64,000 bases of DNA from Buttiauxella izardii. GTDB lineage: Bacteria > Pseudomonadota > Gammaproteobacteria > Enterobacterales > Enterobacteriaceae. The first letter of the stretch is position 1. Each line of letters opens with the position of its first letter. The stretch spans positions 62,001 to 126,000 of the forward strand of contig NZ_QZWH01000027.1 in assembly GCF_003601925.1 (NCBI RefSeq), in the 5' to 3' direction. The position numbers were made by a program, and so were the translations under genes. A model generated the notes under the pieces. It saw nothing but the letters and a program-made list of their open reading frames with translations, searched no databases and was not told where the DNA came from. This document shows, one piece after another, positions 10,686 to 20,333 of this stretch.

Positions 10686-11834
10686 ATGTCCACCTATACC
10701 CGACCAGTGATGCTTTTGCTCTGTGGTCTGATGCTTTTGACCCTGGCGATAGCGGTTTTAAATACGCTGGTTCCCCTCTGGTTAGCTCATGAACATCTTC
10801 CTACCTGGCAAGTCGGGATGGTCGGTTCGTCGTATTTTACCGGAAACTTACTGGGTACATTACTGACCGGGTGGCTAATCAAACGGCAGGGCTTTAACCG
10901 TAGCTACTATCTTGCGTCGCTGATTTTTGCTGCGGGTTGCGCAGGGCTAGGGTTAATGACCGGGTTCTGGAGCTGGATGATGTGGCGTTTCATCGCGGGT
11001 ATTGGCTGCGCGATGATCTGGGTGGTGGTTGAGAGTGCTTTGATGTGCAGCGGGACTTCGCGCAATCGCGGGCGCTTGCTGGCGGCTTATATGATGGTTT
11101 ATTACGTTGGTACAGTTCTGGGCCAGCTGATGATAAGCAAAATGCCGACGGATTTAGCCAGTGTTCTGCCGTGGGTCACCGCATTGATTTTGGCCGCGAT
11201 TCTGCCACTGTTGTTCACTCGTATTGTGAATGATCGCAGTGAAAACCACGAAGCGACGCCAGTATGGCCGATGCTGCGTCTACGCCACGCTCGCCTTGGC
11301 GTGAACGGCTGTATTATTTCTGGGATTGTTCTCGGTTCGTTGTACGGATTAATGCCGCTGTATTTAAACCATAAAGGCTTCAGCGATGCCGGTATTGGTT
11401 TCTGGATGGCGGTGATGGTCAGCGCGGGGATTGTGGGGCAGTGGCCAGTTGGCCGCCTTGCAGATCGTTTTGGCCGCTTGCTGGTGCTGCGCGTTCAGGT
11501 ATTTATTGTGATTATGGGTTGCATGGCGATGCTGACCAATGCCGCGATGGGGCCGACATTGTTTGTGCTCGGGGCGGCGGGCTTTACGCTGTACCCGGTG
11601 GCAATGGCCTGGGCCTGTGAGAAAGTTGAACATCACCAGTTGGTGGCAATGAACCAGGCGCTGTTATTGAGTTACACCGTTGGCAGCTTGCTTGGCCCAA
11701 CGTTTACGTCAATGTTGATGCAAAGCTACTCTGACAGCTTACTGTTCGTGATGATTGCCGGTGTGGCATTTATTTACTTGCTGATGTTGCTGCGCAAAGC
11801 AGGGCCGCATACCACACCGATTGCCCATGCCTGA
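10686..11834 (+). CDS. ycaD: Major facilitator superfamily transporter YcaD
   Basis: This is an inner-membrane carrier of the major facilitator superfamily with about 12 predicted helices. Its 382 residues equal E. coli YcaD, and the substrate is not established. Conserved pieces include [40 protein letters not shown] and [14 protein letters not shown] (the loop 8-9 copy of the MFS signature). The ribosome-binding site is weak (CTCGCGG), but the start agrees with the family. In E. coli, ycaC lies between dmsC and ycaD, and ycaM, ycaN and ycaK lie between ycaD and pflA; none is present here. The gene converges on pflA. Confidence 0.93.
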   Translation: MSTYTRPVMLLLCGLMLLTLAIAVLNTLVPLWLAHEHLPTWQVGMVGSSYFTGNLLGTLLTGWLIKRQGFNRSYYLASLIFAAGCAGLGLMTGFWSWMMWRFIAGIGCAMIWVVVESALMCSGTSRNRGRLLAAYMMVYYVGTVLGQLMISKMPTDLASVLPWVTALILAAILPLLFTRIVNDRSENHEATPVWPMLRLRHARLGVNGCIISGIVLGSLYGLMPLYLNHKGFSDAGIGFWMAVMVSAGIVGQWPVGRLADRFGRLLVLRVQVFIVIMGCMAMLTNAAMGPTLFVLGAAGFTLYPVAMAWACEKVEHHQLVAMNQALLLSYTVGSLLGPTFTSMLMQSYSDSLLFVMIAGVAFIYLLMLLRKAGPHTTPIAHA

Positions 11835-11837
11835 TAC

Positions 11838-11866
11838 AAAAATGGCCCTCAATGAGGGCCATTTTT
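11838..11866. terminator. Bidirectional terminator between ycaD and pflA
   Basis: A perfect 13-bp stem, AAAAATGGCCCTC (11838-11850) with GAGGGCCATTTTT (11854-11866), has a 3-nt loop. It carries A and T runs on both sides, so it can end transcription from both converging genes. Confidence 0.9.
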
Positions 11867-11881
11867 GCTAGTGCTTCGAGG

Positions 11882-12622
11882 TTAGTACATCACTTTGTGA
11901 CCGTACTGTTCCAGAATACCTTTAACGCGTTCCATGGTTTCTTTCTTCGGTGGATGCACGCCATCAAGCTTGTACTCTTCGCCCATCGCGACCCATTTGT
12001 GTTTGCCCAACTCGTGGTAAGGCAACAACTCAATCTTCTCGACGTTACCCATATCACGCGTGAACTCGCCAAGGCGATGCGCAGAGTCATCATCATCAGA
12101 CCAGCCTGGTACAACAACATAACGAATCCAGACATTCACGTTTTTGTCGGACAGGTAGCGCGCAAATTCCAGCGTACGATGGTTTGAAACGCCAACCAGA
12201 TTCTGGTGAATCTCATCGTTCATCTGTTTTAAATCCAGCATGACCAGATCGGTCACTTCGAGTAATTCATCAATCACCGGGTCGTAGCGGCGCACAAAAC
12301 CGTTGGTATCAAGACAGGTATGAATGCCTTCGGTACGACAGGCGCGGAACCAGTCACGTACAAACTCAGCTTGCAGAATGGCTTCGCCACCAGATGCAGT
12401 GACACCGCCGCCAGAAGCGTTCATAAAGTGGCGATAGGTCACCACTTCTTTCATCAGCTCTTCAACGGTGATCTCTTTGCCGCCGTGCGTGTCCCATGTG
12501 TCACGGTTATGGCAATACAGGCAGCGCATCAGGCAGCCCTGGAAGAAGGTGATAAAACGAATACCGGGACCATCCACGGTACCGCAGGATTCAAAAGAAT
12601 GAATTCGGCCAATTACTGACAT
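11882..12622 (-). CDS. pflA: Pyruvate formate-lyase activating enzyme
   Basis: PflA is a radical-SAM enzyme that installs the glycyl radical on PflB. The cluster motif CxxxCxxC is C30, C34 and C37 (GCLMRCLYC). The glycine-rich SAM-binding segment [15 protein letters not shown] follows. The 246 residues match E. coli. It lies downstream of pflB on the same strand, with a 199-bp gap holding the pflB terminator. It therefore probably has its own promoter, or is reached by readthrough. Confidence 0.98.
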   Translation of the reverse strand: MSVIGRIHSFESCGTVDGPGIRFITFFQGCLMRCLYCHNRDTWDTHGGKEITVEELMKEVVTYRHFMNASGGGVTASGGEAILQAEFVRDWFRACRTEGIHTCLDTNGFVRRYDPVIDELLEVTDLVMLDLKQMNDEIHQNLVGVSNHRTLEFARYLSDKNVNVWIRYVVVPGWSDDDDSAHRLGEFTRDMGNVEKIELLPYHELGKHKWVAMGEEYKLDGVHPPKKETMERVKGILEQYGHKVMY

Positions 12623-12762
12623 TGCGGTGTTCTCTCCAGTATTGGTCCATGCCTTAAAGCAAGAACCAGGTTGAGCGCGGTCTAAGTCTTGATTGCCGCG
12701 TCGAATCGATTTTGCGAGATAACTTAAACGTAGCAGTTATCTTGCAAAACCGGTTCTGACAT

Positions 12763-12792
12763 AAGAAAAGGCCCCACCGAGGTGGAGCCTTT
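12763..12792 (-). terminator. pflB terminator
   Basis: On the minus strand AAAGGC-T-CCACC pairs with GGTGG-G-GCCTTT (12792 down to 12767, one internal mismatch, 2-nt nominal loop), then TTCTTAT. It starts 30 bp after the pflB stop codon. Confidence 0.8.
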
Positions 12793-12821
12793 ATTCTACG
12801 CCTTTTCAGACAAACCGTGAA

Positions 12822-15104
12822 TTACATGGTTTGAGTGAAGGTACGAGTAATAACGTCCTGCTGTTGTTCTTTAGTCAGGGAGTTAAAACGTACAGCGTAA
12901 CCAGATACACGAATGGTCAGCTGAGGATATTTCTCAGGGTGTTCCATCGCATCCAGCAGCATTTCACGGTTCATTACGTTCACGTTCAGGTGTTGACCAC
13001 CTTCGATGGACGCTTCGTGGTGGAAGTAACCATCCATCAGACCCGCGAGGTTAGTTTTACGAACTTCGTCGTCTTTACCCAGTGCGTTAGGAACGATAGA
13101 GAAGGTGTAAGAGATACCATCTTTAGCGTAAGCAAACGGCAGTTTAGCAACGGAAGTCAGAGAGGCAACAGCACCTTTCTGGTCACGACCGTGCATTGGG
13201 TTAGCACCTGGACCGAATGGAGCGCCAGCGCGACGACCGTCTGGGGTGTTACCGGTTTTCTTACCATAAACCACGTTAGAGGTGATGGTCAGAACAGACT
13301 GAGTCGGGATAGCGTTACGGTAAGTAGTCAGTTTCTGAATTTTCTTCATGAAACGTTCTACCAGGTCAACAGCGATGTCATCTACGCGAGAATCGTTGTT
13401 ACCGAACATTGGGTATTCGCCTTCGATTTCGAAGTCTACAGCCAGGCCGTCTTCGTCACGAACAGGTTTAACTTTCGCGTATTTGATTGCAGACAGGGAG
13501 TCAGCTGCAACAGACAGACCCGCGATACCACAAGCCATGGTGCGAACAACGTCACGGTCATGCAGAGCCATCAGAGACGCTTCGTAGCTGTATTTATCAT
13601 GCATGTAGTGAATGATGTTCAGCGCGGTGACGTACTGTTTAGCCAGCCAATCCATGAAGTGATCCAGACGATCGAGAACGTTATCGTAGTCCAGAACATC
13701 AGCCATGATTGGTGCTTCTTTAGGACCAATTTGGATTTTCAGTTTTTCATCAACGCCGCCGTTGATTGCATACAGCATGGTTTTCGCCAGGTTAGCACGA
13801 GCACCGAAGAACTGCATTTGCTTACCAACAATCATTGGGCTTACGCAACATGCGATTGCGTAGTCATCGTTGTTGAAGTCAGGACGCATCAGATCGTCAT
13901 TCTCATATTGCAGAGAAGAAGTATCGATGGAAACTTTAGCAGCGAATTTCTTGAAGTTCAGTGGCAGCTTTTCAGACCACAGAATAGTGATGTTCGGCTC
14001 CGGAGACGGCCCCATGGTGTACAGGGTGTTCAGGAAACGGAAGCTAGATTTGGTAACCAGAGTACGGCCATCTACACCCATACCGGCGATAGATTCGGTC
14101 GCCCAGATTGGGTCACCAGAGAACAGCTCATCATACTCAGGGGTACGCAGGAAGCGAACCATACGCAGTTTCATGACCAGGTGGTCAATCATTTCCTGTG
14201 CTTGAAGCTCAGTGATTTTGCCCGCTTTCAGGTCACGTTCGATGAACGCATCCAGGAAGGTGGACACACGGCCGAAGGACATTGCTGCGCCGTTCTGAGA
14301 TTTAACCGCAGCCAGGTAGCCGAAGTAAGTCCACTGAATAGCTTCTTGAGCGTTTTTAGCAGGACCAGAGATATCGCAGCCATATTTAGCAGCCATTTCT
14401 TTGATCTGACCCAGAGCACGGTGTTGCTCGGAGATTTCTTCACGCAGACGGATTGTTGCTTCCAGATCTTCGCCGTTTTCCAGTTTGGTCTGCAGAGAAT
14501 TGAACTGAGCAAATTTGTCTTTCATCAGGAAGTCGATACCGTACAGCGCTACGCGACGGTAGTCACCGATGATACGACCACGACCGTAAGCATCCGGCAG
14601 ACCGGTGATTACGCCTGATTTACGGCAGTTCAGGATGTCTTTGGTATAAACGTCAAACACACCCTGGTTGTGGGTTTTGCGGTATTCGGTGAAGATCTTT
14701 TTCAGCATTGGGTCAAGTTCACGACCGTATACTTTGCAAGAACCTTCAACCATTTTGATGCCACCAAACGGAATAATTGCACGTTTCAGTGGAGCATCAG
14801 TCTGCAAGCCAACGATGGTTTCGAGGGACTTGTTGATGTAACCAGCATCATGAGAGGTGATGGTGGAAGCAAGGTCAGTATCGAAGTCAACAGGCGCATG
14901 AGTGCGGTTTTCCTGTTTAACACCTTCCATGACGTCATCCCACAATGTGGTAGTTGCTTCAGTAGCACCTGCCAGGAAGGACTCGTCACCCTCGTAAGGG
15001 GTGTAGTTTTTCTGAATAAAGTCACGCACGTTGACTTCATTCTGCCAGTCGCCTTTGGCAAAACCTTCCCAGGCTGTGGCTAACTTCTCATTAAGCTCGG
15101 ACAT
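12822..15104 (-). CDS. pflB: Formate C-acetyltransferase (pyruvate formate-lyase)
   Basis: PflB is the cytoplasmic glycyl-radical enzyme that converts pyruvate and CoA to acetyl-CoA and formate during mixed-acid fermentation. The 760 residues equal E. coli PflB. The catalytic cysteine pair is in IACCVSPM (mature Cys418-Cys419). The radical glycine is in RVSGYAVRF at residue 735 counting Met (mature Gly734). The codon use is that of a highly expressed gene, and this explains the 595-codon open frame on the opposite strand. The formate channel gene focA lies 54 bp upstream in the same operon. Confidence 0.99.
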   Translation of the reverse strand: MSELNEKLATAWEGFAKGDWQNEVNVRDFIQKNYTPYEGDESFLAGATEATTTLWDDVMEGVKQENRTHAPVDFDTDLASTITSHDAGYINKSLETIVGLQTDAPLKRAIIPFGGIKMVEGSCKVYGRELDPMLKKIFTEYRKTHNQGVFDVYTKDILNCRKSGVITGLPDAYGRGRIIGDYRRVALYGIDFLMKDKFAQFNSLQTKLENGEDLEATIRLREEISEQHRALGQIKEMAAKYGCDISGPAKNAQEAIQWTYFGYLAAVKSQNGAAMSFGRVSTFLDAFIERDLKAGKITELQAQEMIDHLVMKLRMVRFLRTPEYDELFSGDPIWATESIAGMGVDGRTLVTKSSFRFLNTLYTMGPSPEPNITILWSEKLPLNFKKFAAKVSIDTSSLQYENDDLMRPDFNNDDYAIACCVSPMIVGKQMQFFGARANLAKTMLYAINGGVDEKLKIQIGPKEAPIMADVLDYDNVLDRLDHFMDWLAKQYVTALNIIHYMHDKYSYEASLMALHDRDVVRTMACGIAGLSVAADSLSAIKYAKVKPVRDEDGLAVDFEIEGEYPMFGNNDSRVDDIAVDLVERFMKKIQKLTTYRNAIPTQSVLTITSNVVYGKKTGNTPDGRRAGAPFGPGANPMHGRDQKGAVASLTSVAKLPFAYAKDGISYTFSIVPNALGKDDEVRKTNLAGLMDGYFHHEASIEGGQHLNVNVMNREMLLDAMEHPEKYPQLTIRVSGYAVRFNSLTKEQQQDVITRTFTQTM

Positions 15105-15158
15105 TTAACACCTACCTTCTAATGTGGATTTCTTATTCCCTGAACAATGGTTAGCACA

Positions 15159-16016
15159 TTAGTGCTTATCGCCACCGCGCAGATAAATTACCCAGTACGT
15201 CAACCCAACCAGTACACCGCCACCAATGATGTTCCCAATAGTTACTGGGATCAGGTTATCAGTGATGAAGTTCAATACGGTCAAGTGTGTGAAATTGTCC
15301 GGAGACGACCCGACTGCGGTCCAGAATTCCGGGCTTGCAAAGTTGCGTACTACGATACCCAAAGGGATCATGAACATGTTTGCGATACTGTGCTCAAAAC
15401 CACAAGCAACAAACATGGCGACCGGGAGGATCATAGCAAACATCTTATCCATCAAACTGCGGCCCGAGTAGCTCATCCAGACAGCCAGACAGACCATCAG
15501 GTTAGCCAAAATACCGAGGCACACAGCTTCAATAAAGGTGTGATGCATTTTGTGGTCTGCGGTTTGAAGCACATTCAGACCCCACGCACCATTTGCTGTC
15601 ATATACATGCCTGACAACCAAATCAACACCACGAATAGCAACGCACCAACCAAGTTTCCGACATAGACGTTAATCCAGTTCTTGGCTAGCTGACCCCAGG
15701 TGATTCGCCCGCTGGCTTTCGCAACAACGATTAACACCGTAGAGGTGAAAAGGTCGGCACCGCAGATGACACAAAGGATAAGCCCTAAGGAGAAGCAAGT
15801 ACCACCAATCAGTTTTGCAATCCCAAATGGAATGGTTGCAGTACCGGTGGTCGCAGTGATGTAAAAGACAAAGGCAATCGAGATGAACATGCCCGCAGTG
15901 ATCGCTAAATAAAACGTGGTCAGCGGGTGTTTTGTTGCTTTATAGACGCCAGCATCTTCGGCGACTTTCGCCATAGCGGCTGGGAGCAATAGATCAAAAG
16001 GGTTGTCAGCTTTCAC
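15159..16016 (-). CDS. focA: Formate channel FocA
   Basis: FocA is a pentameric inner-membrane channel of the formate-nitrite transporter family. It exports formate made by PflB and re-imports it at low pH. It has 285 residues, as in E. coli, with six hydrophobic segments. The conserved gating histidine is visible in CGFEHSIANMFMIP. The N-terminal MKADNPFDLLLPAAMAKVA is the regulatory helix that interacts with PflB in E. coli. It is the first gene of focA-pflB; the upstream region carries an FNR box. Confidence 0.98.
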   Translation of the reverse strand: MKADNPFDLLLPAAMAKVAEDAGVYKATKHPLTTFYLAITAGMFISIAFVFYITATTGTATIPFGIAKLIGGTCFSLGLILCVICGADLFTSTVLIVVAKASGRITWGQLAKNWINVYVGNLVGALLFVVLIWLSGMYMTANGAWGLNVLQTADHKMHHTFIEAVCLGILANLMVCLAVWMSYSGRSLMDKMFAMILPVAMFVACGFEHSIANMFMIPLGIVVRNFASPEFWTAVGSSPDNFTHLTVLNFITDNLIPVTIGNIIGGGVLVGLTYWVIYLRGGDKH

Positions 16017-16048
16017 ACTAACTCTCTCTTATTTAATTCGGCGACGAG

Positions 16049-16090
16049 ATACTAACAAAGCATTATAGAGTAAAAATTGATATGGATCAT
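16049..16090 (-). promoter_or_regulatory. FNR box and promoter of focA-pflB
   Basis: TTGAT-ATGG-ATCAT at 16077-16090 matches the FNR consensus at 9 of 10 positions. On the minus strand TAGTAT (16054-16049) lies where a -10 belongs if transcription starts near 16042, which puts the FNR centre at about -41.5. This resembles the anaerobically induced proximal promoter of the E. coli focA-pfl operon. A perfect minus-strand TATAAT at 16067-16062 is an alternative -10. The site is observed; FNR control is inferred. Confidence 0.65.
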
Positions 16091-16340
16091 ATCTCGCCAA
16101 GCTTATAGGCCTGTTAAAAGCAGGTGATTACCTGATTTTCAGCGTAAGTAATTGATATTAATTATAAAAATAAAGTTTAAAATTTATAACGTAATTTGAT
16201 ATTTACCCTCGAAGCCCAGGTGAATGGTTAATTAGAAATGAGTATTTCAATAATTTTGCAACAATATTTATAGCTTAAAATAATATTATTTCACCAATAT
16301 TTAACTATTGAGTCACAAATGAAATTATTGCGGTGACAAT
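16091..16340. other. AT-rich focA upstream regulatory region
   Basis: This 250-bp stretch between ycaO and focA holds no gene and is very rich in A and T, for example around 16150-16200 and 16250-16310. A second TTGATATTAATTA lies near 16152. In E. coli the corresponding region binds ArcA, IHF and FNR. I can see the base composition but cannot place ArcA or IHF sites with confidence. Confidence 0.5.
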
Positions 16341-16370
16341 AAAAACACGGGGCAATAAAAATCGCCCCGT
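16341..16370 (-). terminator. ycaO terminator
   Basis: On the minus strand ACGGGGC (16370-16364) pairs with GCCCCGT (16353-16347), followed by GTTTTTATT. A second hairpin with stem GCGTAAA/TTTACGC lies between it and the ycaO stop (16377-16398). Confidence 0.8.
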
Positions 16371-16421
16371 AATATAGCGTAAACCTGATGATTTACGCAC
16401 CTTTACTCATATTTTATTACT

Positions 16422-18179
16422 TTATTTCCAGAAAGCGGCTTTTGCGCGTTGCAACTTTTCATAGGCGCTTAACAATGCCTGATGGGCAGGGAAGGCTTTC
16501 AAATCGCTATCGACAGCCTGCAAGCCATAGAATGGCGCTTCGCCACTGAGCGCTGCACTCGCTGCTTCTACTGTTTCTGCGCCGTACATACGTACAAAGG
16601 CATTCAGATATTGCAGCGGCTGGCGGTCTTCTTCCATTGCCAGCAACAGTAAGGTTTGCAGGCAACGGTAGTAGTTGGCACGCTCAGCGCTGAAAATAGA
16701 GGCGTTGAACTCCATCGTCCACTCAGTCCAGATAAGTGCTTGCTCGGTATCGCCACCCGCCAACGCCAACATCGCTTTCAGCTCACCAATACGCAGCGTA
16801 TACCAACCGTTGTCTTTGCCCGTCGCCAGGCCCAGCAGTTCACGCACTCGGGTGAAATCATCATGACCTTCTTCATCTAATTGCGAGATGAGATTGAGAT
16901 AATCTTGTTTTTCCCACGCGCTGCCCGGCAGAGCCAGAATGGTGTCGCGCAGGTGATAGCCCATATTGTTGTTAGCCAGCAGCAGATCTTCTGCTGGATA
17001 AATATCGGACATTCCCGGCACGATGATGCGGCAAGCGTAGACATCCAGGTGCTGGTAATCGGCGATGTAGACTTCTTGATCTTCTGCGTTAAAGATTGCC
17101 ATTAATGTGGCGAACTCTTCTTCTGTCGTGCCAGAGAAATTCCAGTCAACAAATGGATAGTCAGCATCTTGCTTGAACATATCCCAGGAAATCAGGCCGC
17201 TTGAGTCGATGAAGTGAGTTTCGAGGTTGGCGTGCTCGCCGACTTCTTCATCATCGAAAGTTGGCGGAGTGAACACGTCCAGGTCTTTCAGGCCACGGCC
17301 CTGAAGCAGTTCAGTCACCGTACGCTCCAGTGCCACACCAAAATCAGGATGCGCACCGAAAGAAGCAAAGCAGGTGCCGTTTGCTGGGTTGAACAACACA
17401 ACGCAGATAACCGGGTATTTTCCGCCCAATGAACCGTCGTAAGCAAAGATTGGGAAACCTTCCGCTTCCAGAGTGGCGATTGACTCAACCACGCCCGGAT
17501 AGCGTGCCAGCACTTCTTGCGGGATTTCTGGCAGGCTGATGCTTTCAGCAATAATGCGGTTTTTAATGTGGCGCTCGAAAACTTCTGAAAGCCCCTGAAC
17601 ACGCGCTTCGTTTGCGGTGTTGCCCGCAGACATGCCGTTTGAAACGTACAGGTTACCGATGATGTTCATCGGGATATAAACGGTTTCCTGGTCAGACTGA
17701 CGGGTAAATGGCAGGGCGCAAATACCACGCTCTTCATTACCTGATTGCAGGTCAATCAACATTCCCGCAGTGACTTCGTTTTCAGGATCGTAAAACGCAC
17801 GCAGACGCTCGTCGAGAATGCCTTCGGGCAGTTGCTCATCTTCAGGAATAGGGAACCACTTCTCGTTTGGATAATGCACAAACGGGCCATTGGCGATGGT
17901 TTTGCCTAACCAGAAATCAGCAAAGAAATAGTTAGTCGACAGACGTTCAAAATATTCACCCAGTGCAGACGCTAACGCCGCTTTTTTAGTCGCGCCTTTA
18001 CCATTGGTAAAGCACAGCGCGCTGTCTTTATCACGGATGTGAACAGACCAGACGTTAGGAACCGGGTTTAACCAGGAGGCTTCTTCAATATTAAAGCCCA
18101 GATCGGCAAGTTTGGTCTGGAAGCGAGCGATGGAATCTTCCAGAGCGGCATCTTTGCCAGGAATAAAGGTTTGAGTCAT
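16422..18179 (-). CDS. ycaO: YcaO-domain protein (ribosomal S12 methylthiolation accessory factor)
   Basis: This is the founding member of the YcaO superfamily, whose members bind ATP and activate amide backbones for cyclodehydration or thioamide formation. In E. coli, YcaO is linked to beta-methylthiolation of ribosomal protein S12 together with RimO. The 585 residues compare with 586 in E. coli. The N-terminal YcaO domain (to about residue 400) shows GKGATKKAALASALGEYFER and GLSEVFERHIKNR, holding the acidic ATP/Mg residues. The C-terminal about 180 residues look helical and TPR-like. No azole or thioamide biosynthesis partner and no small precursor peptide is nearby, so a RiPP role is not supported. 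It sits upstream of focA, separated by a terminator. Confidence 0.95.
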   Translation of the reverse strand: MTQTFIPGKDAALEDSIARFQTKLADLGFNIEEASWLNPVPNVWSVHIRDKDSALCFTNGKGATKKAALASALGEYFERLSTNYFFADFWLGKTIANGPFVHYPNEKWFPIPEDEQLPEGILDERLRAFYDPENEVTAGMLIDLQSGNEERGICALPFTRQSDQETVYIPMNIIGNLYVSNGMSAGNTANEARVQGLSEVFERHIKNRIIAESISLPEIPQEVLARYPGVVESIATLEAEGFPIFAYDGSLGGKYPVICVVLFNPANGTCFASFGAHPDFGVALERTVTELLQGRGLKDLDVFTPPTFDDEEVGEHANLETHFIDSSGLISWDMFKQDADYPFVDWNFSGTTEEEFATLMAIFNAEDQEVYIADYQHLDVYACRIIVPGMSDIYPAEDLLLANNNMGYHLRDTILALPGSAWEKQDYLNLISQLDEEGHDDFTRVRELLGLATGKDNGWYTLRIGELKAMLALAGGDTEQALIWTEWTMEFNASIFSAERANYYRCLQTLLLLAMEEDRQPLQYLNAFVRMYGAETVEAASAALSGEAPFYGLQAVDSDLKAFPAHQALLSAYEKLQRAKAAFWK

Positions 18180-18318
18180 GAGGTTTTCACTTTTGTCGTA
18201 CGCAAAGCGCGCAATGATACGGGTTTTAGCCGACCGACGCTATCGTCAGCGGCAAGCAGGCGGCCTTAGCATAACAGGCTATGCTTATTGTCAGTAACCT
18301 ACTGTTATGGCGGTATAA

Positions 18319-19011
18319 ATGAAGACCTTTGATCTCCAACGGATGGCTTTAGACGAAGTCCCACTCGATTTCCTTTGGGAAGTGGCATTTCGTAGTCTCT
18401 ACACCTTTATATTAGTGTTCCTGTTTTTAAAAATAACCGGGCGGCGTGGCGTTCGCCAGATGTCGCTGTTTGAAGTGTTAATCATCCTGACGCTTGGCTC
18501 GGCGGCAGGGGATGTGGCGTTTTATCATGATGTGCCCATGCTGCCTGTTTTTGTCGTCTTTATCACTCTTGCTTGTTTGTATCGCCTCGTCATGTGGTTG
18601 ATGAGCCACAGTGAAAAACTGGAAAACCTTCTGGAAGGGAAACCGGCTGTCATCATCGAAGATGGCGAGTTTGCCTGGGAGAAAATGAAAGCCCAGAACA
18701 TGACGGAGTTTGAGTTTTTTATGGAACTCCGTCTGCATGGCGTGGAGCATTTGGGGCAGGTTCGCCTGGCAATACTCGAAACCAACGGCCAGATTAGCGT
18801 TTATTACTACCCGGATGATCTCGTTCGCCCTGGCTTATCTATTTTGCCTGAGTATTGCAGTGAGCGTTTTGAAGTGATTCCAGAAGATGGCGATTACGCC
18901 TGCATTCATTGCAGCGAAGTCATTACCTTTAATGCCGGAGTCAAAGTGGCCTGCCCACGTTGCAAGCATCAGCAATGGGTCAAAGCCAGCACGGCTACCA
19001 GAGTGACCTGA
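18319..19011 (+). CDS. ycaP: Inner-membrane DUF421 protein YcaP
   Basis: YcaP has 230 residues, the E. coli length. Three hydrophobic segments fill the first about 90 residues, and the rest is cytoplasmic. The DUF421 core includes GRRGVRQMSLFEVLIILTLG, and the C-terminus carries two CxxC pairs (CIHC and CPRC) that look like a zinc ribbon. The biochemical role is not known. It is transcribed divergently from ycaO across a 139-bp gap. Confidence 0.92.
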   Translation: MKTFDLQRMALDEVPLDFLWEVAFRSLYTFILVFLFLKITGRRGVRQMSLFEVLIILTLGSAAGDVAFYHDVPMLPVFVVFITLACLYRLVMWLMSHSEKLENLLEGKPAVIIEDGEFAWEKMKAQNMTEFEFFMELRLHGVEHLGQVRLAILETNGQISVYYYPDDLVRPGLSILPEYCSERFEVIPEDGDYACIHCSEVITFNAGVKVACPRCKHQQWVKASTATRVT

Positions 19012-19171
19012 TGGGCATTTATCGGGCGTTTAAATCACCGACTAGTGGATTCTGTTGTGTGATTTTGCGCACATTCCCGCAGCGTGCCCGATTAAGCATT
19101 GCAGCCTTATCTTCTGAATGATAAAACCGATATCGTGATAAATCTTATTGCTCTAAGCGTGGTGAGGGGAA

Positions 19172-20257
19172 ATGACTCAGGTATACAATTTTAGTTCCGG
19201 CCCGGCGATGCTACCGGCTGACGTACTTCGTCGTGCGCAAAATGAACTCTGCGACTGGCAAGGATTAGGCACCTCCGTAATGGAGATTAGCCACCGTAGT
19301 AAAGAGTTTATTCAGGTTGCTGAAGAAGCCGAAAAAGATTTTCGTGATCTGCTGAAAATCCCCTCGAACTACAAAGTTTTATTCTGTCACGGTGGTGGTC
19401 GCGGTCAATTCGCGGGCGTTCCATTAAATCTGCTGGGTGACAAAACGACCGCTGATTACGTTGATGGTGGCTACTGGGCGAGCAGTGCAGTAAAAGAAGC
19501 ACACAAATACTGCACACCAAACGTTATCGATGCCAAAGTTACGGTTGACGGCCTGCGTGCCATCAAGCCGATGAGCGAGTGGCAAGTTTCCGAAAACAGC
19601 GCTTACCTGCATTTCTGCCCGAACGAAACCATTGACGGCATTGCGACTCATGAAACACCAGATTTTGGCGACACCGTCGTTGTTGCTGACTACTCGTCTT
19701 CAATCTTGTCCCATCCGATGGACGTTAGCCGTTTTGGCGTAATCTACGCTGGTGCGCAGAAAAACATCGGCCCGGCGGGTTTAACGCTGGTTATTGTGCG
19801 CGAAGATTTGCTTGGTAAGGCGCATAAAGCCTGCCCGTCTATTCTTGATTACTCCGTGCTGAACGAAAACGACTCCATGTTCAATACCCCGCCAACCTTC
19901 GCCTGGTATCTGTCAGGTCTGGTCTTTAAATGGCTGAAAGAGCAGGGTGGCGTGGAGGCAATGGATAAAATCAACCGGGCGAAAGCTGAGTTGTTATACG
20001 GTGTCATTGATAAGAGCGATTTCTATCGTAACGATGTTGCTCCGGCGAACCGTTCACGTATGAACGTACCGTTCCAGTTAGCGGATAGTGCATTGGACAA
20101 ACTGTTCCTTGAAGAATCCTTCGCTGCTGGCTTGCATGCACTGAAAGGTCACCGCGTGGTCGGTGGAATGCGTGCTTCTATCTATAACGCAATGCCGTTA
20201 GAAGGCGTGAAAGCACTGACCAACTTTATGGTCGACTTTGAACGTCGCCACGGTTAA
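19172..20257 (+). CDS. serC: Phosphoserine/phosphohydroxythreonine aminotransferase
   Basis: SerC is a PLP enzyme of the phosphorylated serine pathway (3-phosphohydroxypyruvate to phosphoserine) and also acts in pyridoxal phosphate synthesis. It has 361 residues against 362 in E. coli. The PLP-binding lysine is in [11 protein letters not shown], and the start [10 protein letters not shown] is the family signature. The ribosome-binding site is GTGAGGGG. aroA follows after 76 bp with a terminator-like hairpin between. The two genes form a mixed operon in E. coli serving serine and chorismate synthesis. Confidence 0.98.
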   Translation: MTQVYNFSSGPAMLPADVLRRAQNELCDWQGLGTSVMEISHRSKEFIQVAEEAEKDFRDLLKIPSNYKVLFCHGGGRGQFAGVPLNLLGDKTTADYVDGGYWASSAVKEAHKYCTPNVIDAKVTVDGLRAIKPMSEWQVSENSAYLHFCPNETIDGIATHETPDFGDTVVVADYSSSILSHPMDVSRFGVIYAGAQKNIGPAGLTLVIVREDLLGKAHKACPSILDYSVLNENDSMFNTPPTFAWYLSGLVFKWLKEQGGVEAMDKINRAKAELLYGVIDKSDFYRNDVAPANRSRMNVPFQLADSALDKLFLEESFAAGLHALKGHRVVGGMRASIYNAMPLEGVKALTNFMVDFERRHG

Positions 20258-20277
20258 TCGCTGCTAGTTGTTATTAT

Positions 20278-20306
20278 CCCCGCGGCATAGTTCGCGGGGT
20301 TTTTAT
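20278..20306 (+). terminator. Hairpin terminator between serC and aroA
   Basis: CCCCGCG (20278-20284) pairs with CGCGGGG (20293-20299), followed by TTTTTATT. It lies inside the serC-aroA operon and would reduce aroA transcription relative to serC unless readthrough occurs. Confidence 0.8.
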
Positions 20307-20333
20307 TCTGTTTGAGTTGAGAGTATTTTTCCC

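Noticed and set aside
12831-14618. 595-codon open frame on the plus strand opposite pflB
   Set aside because: It is an exact antisense shadow of a highly expressed gene with strong codon bias, has no recognisable domain, and no ribosome-binding site of note.
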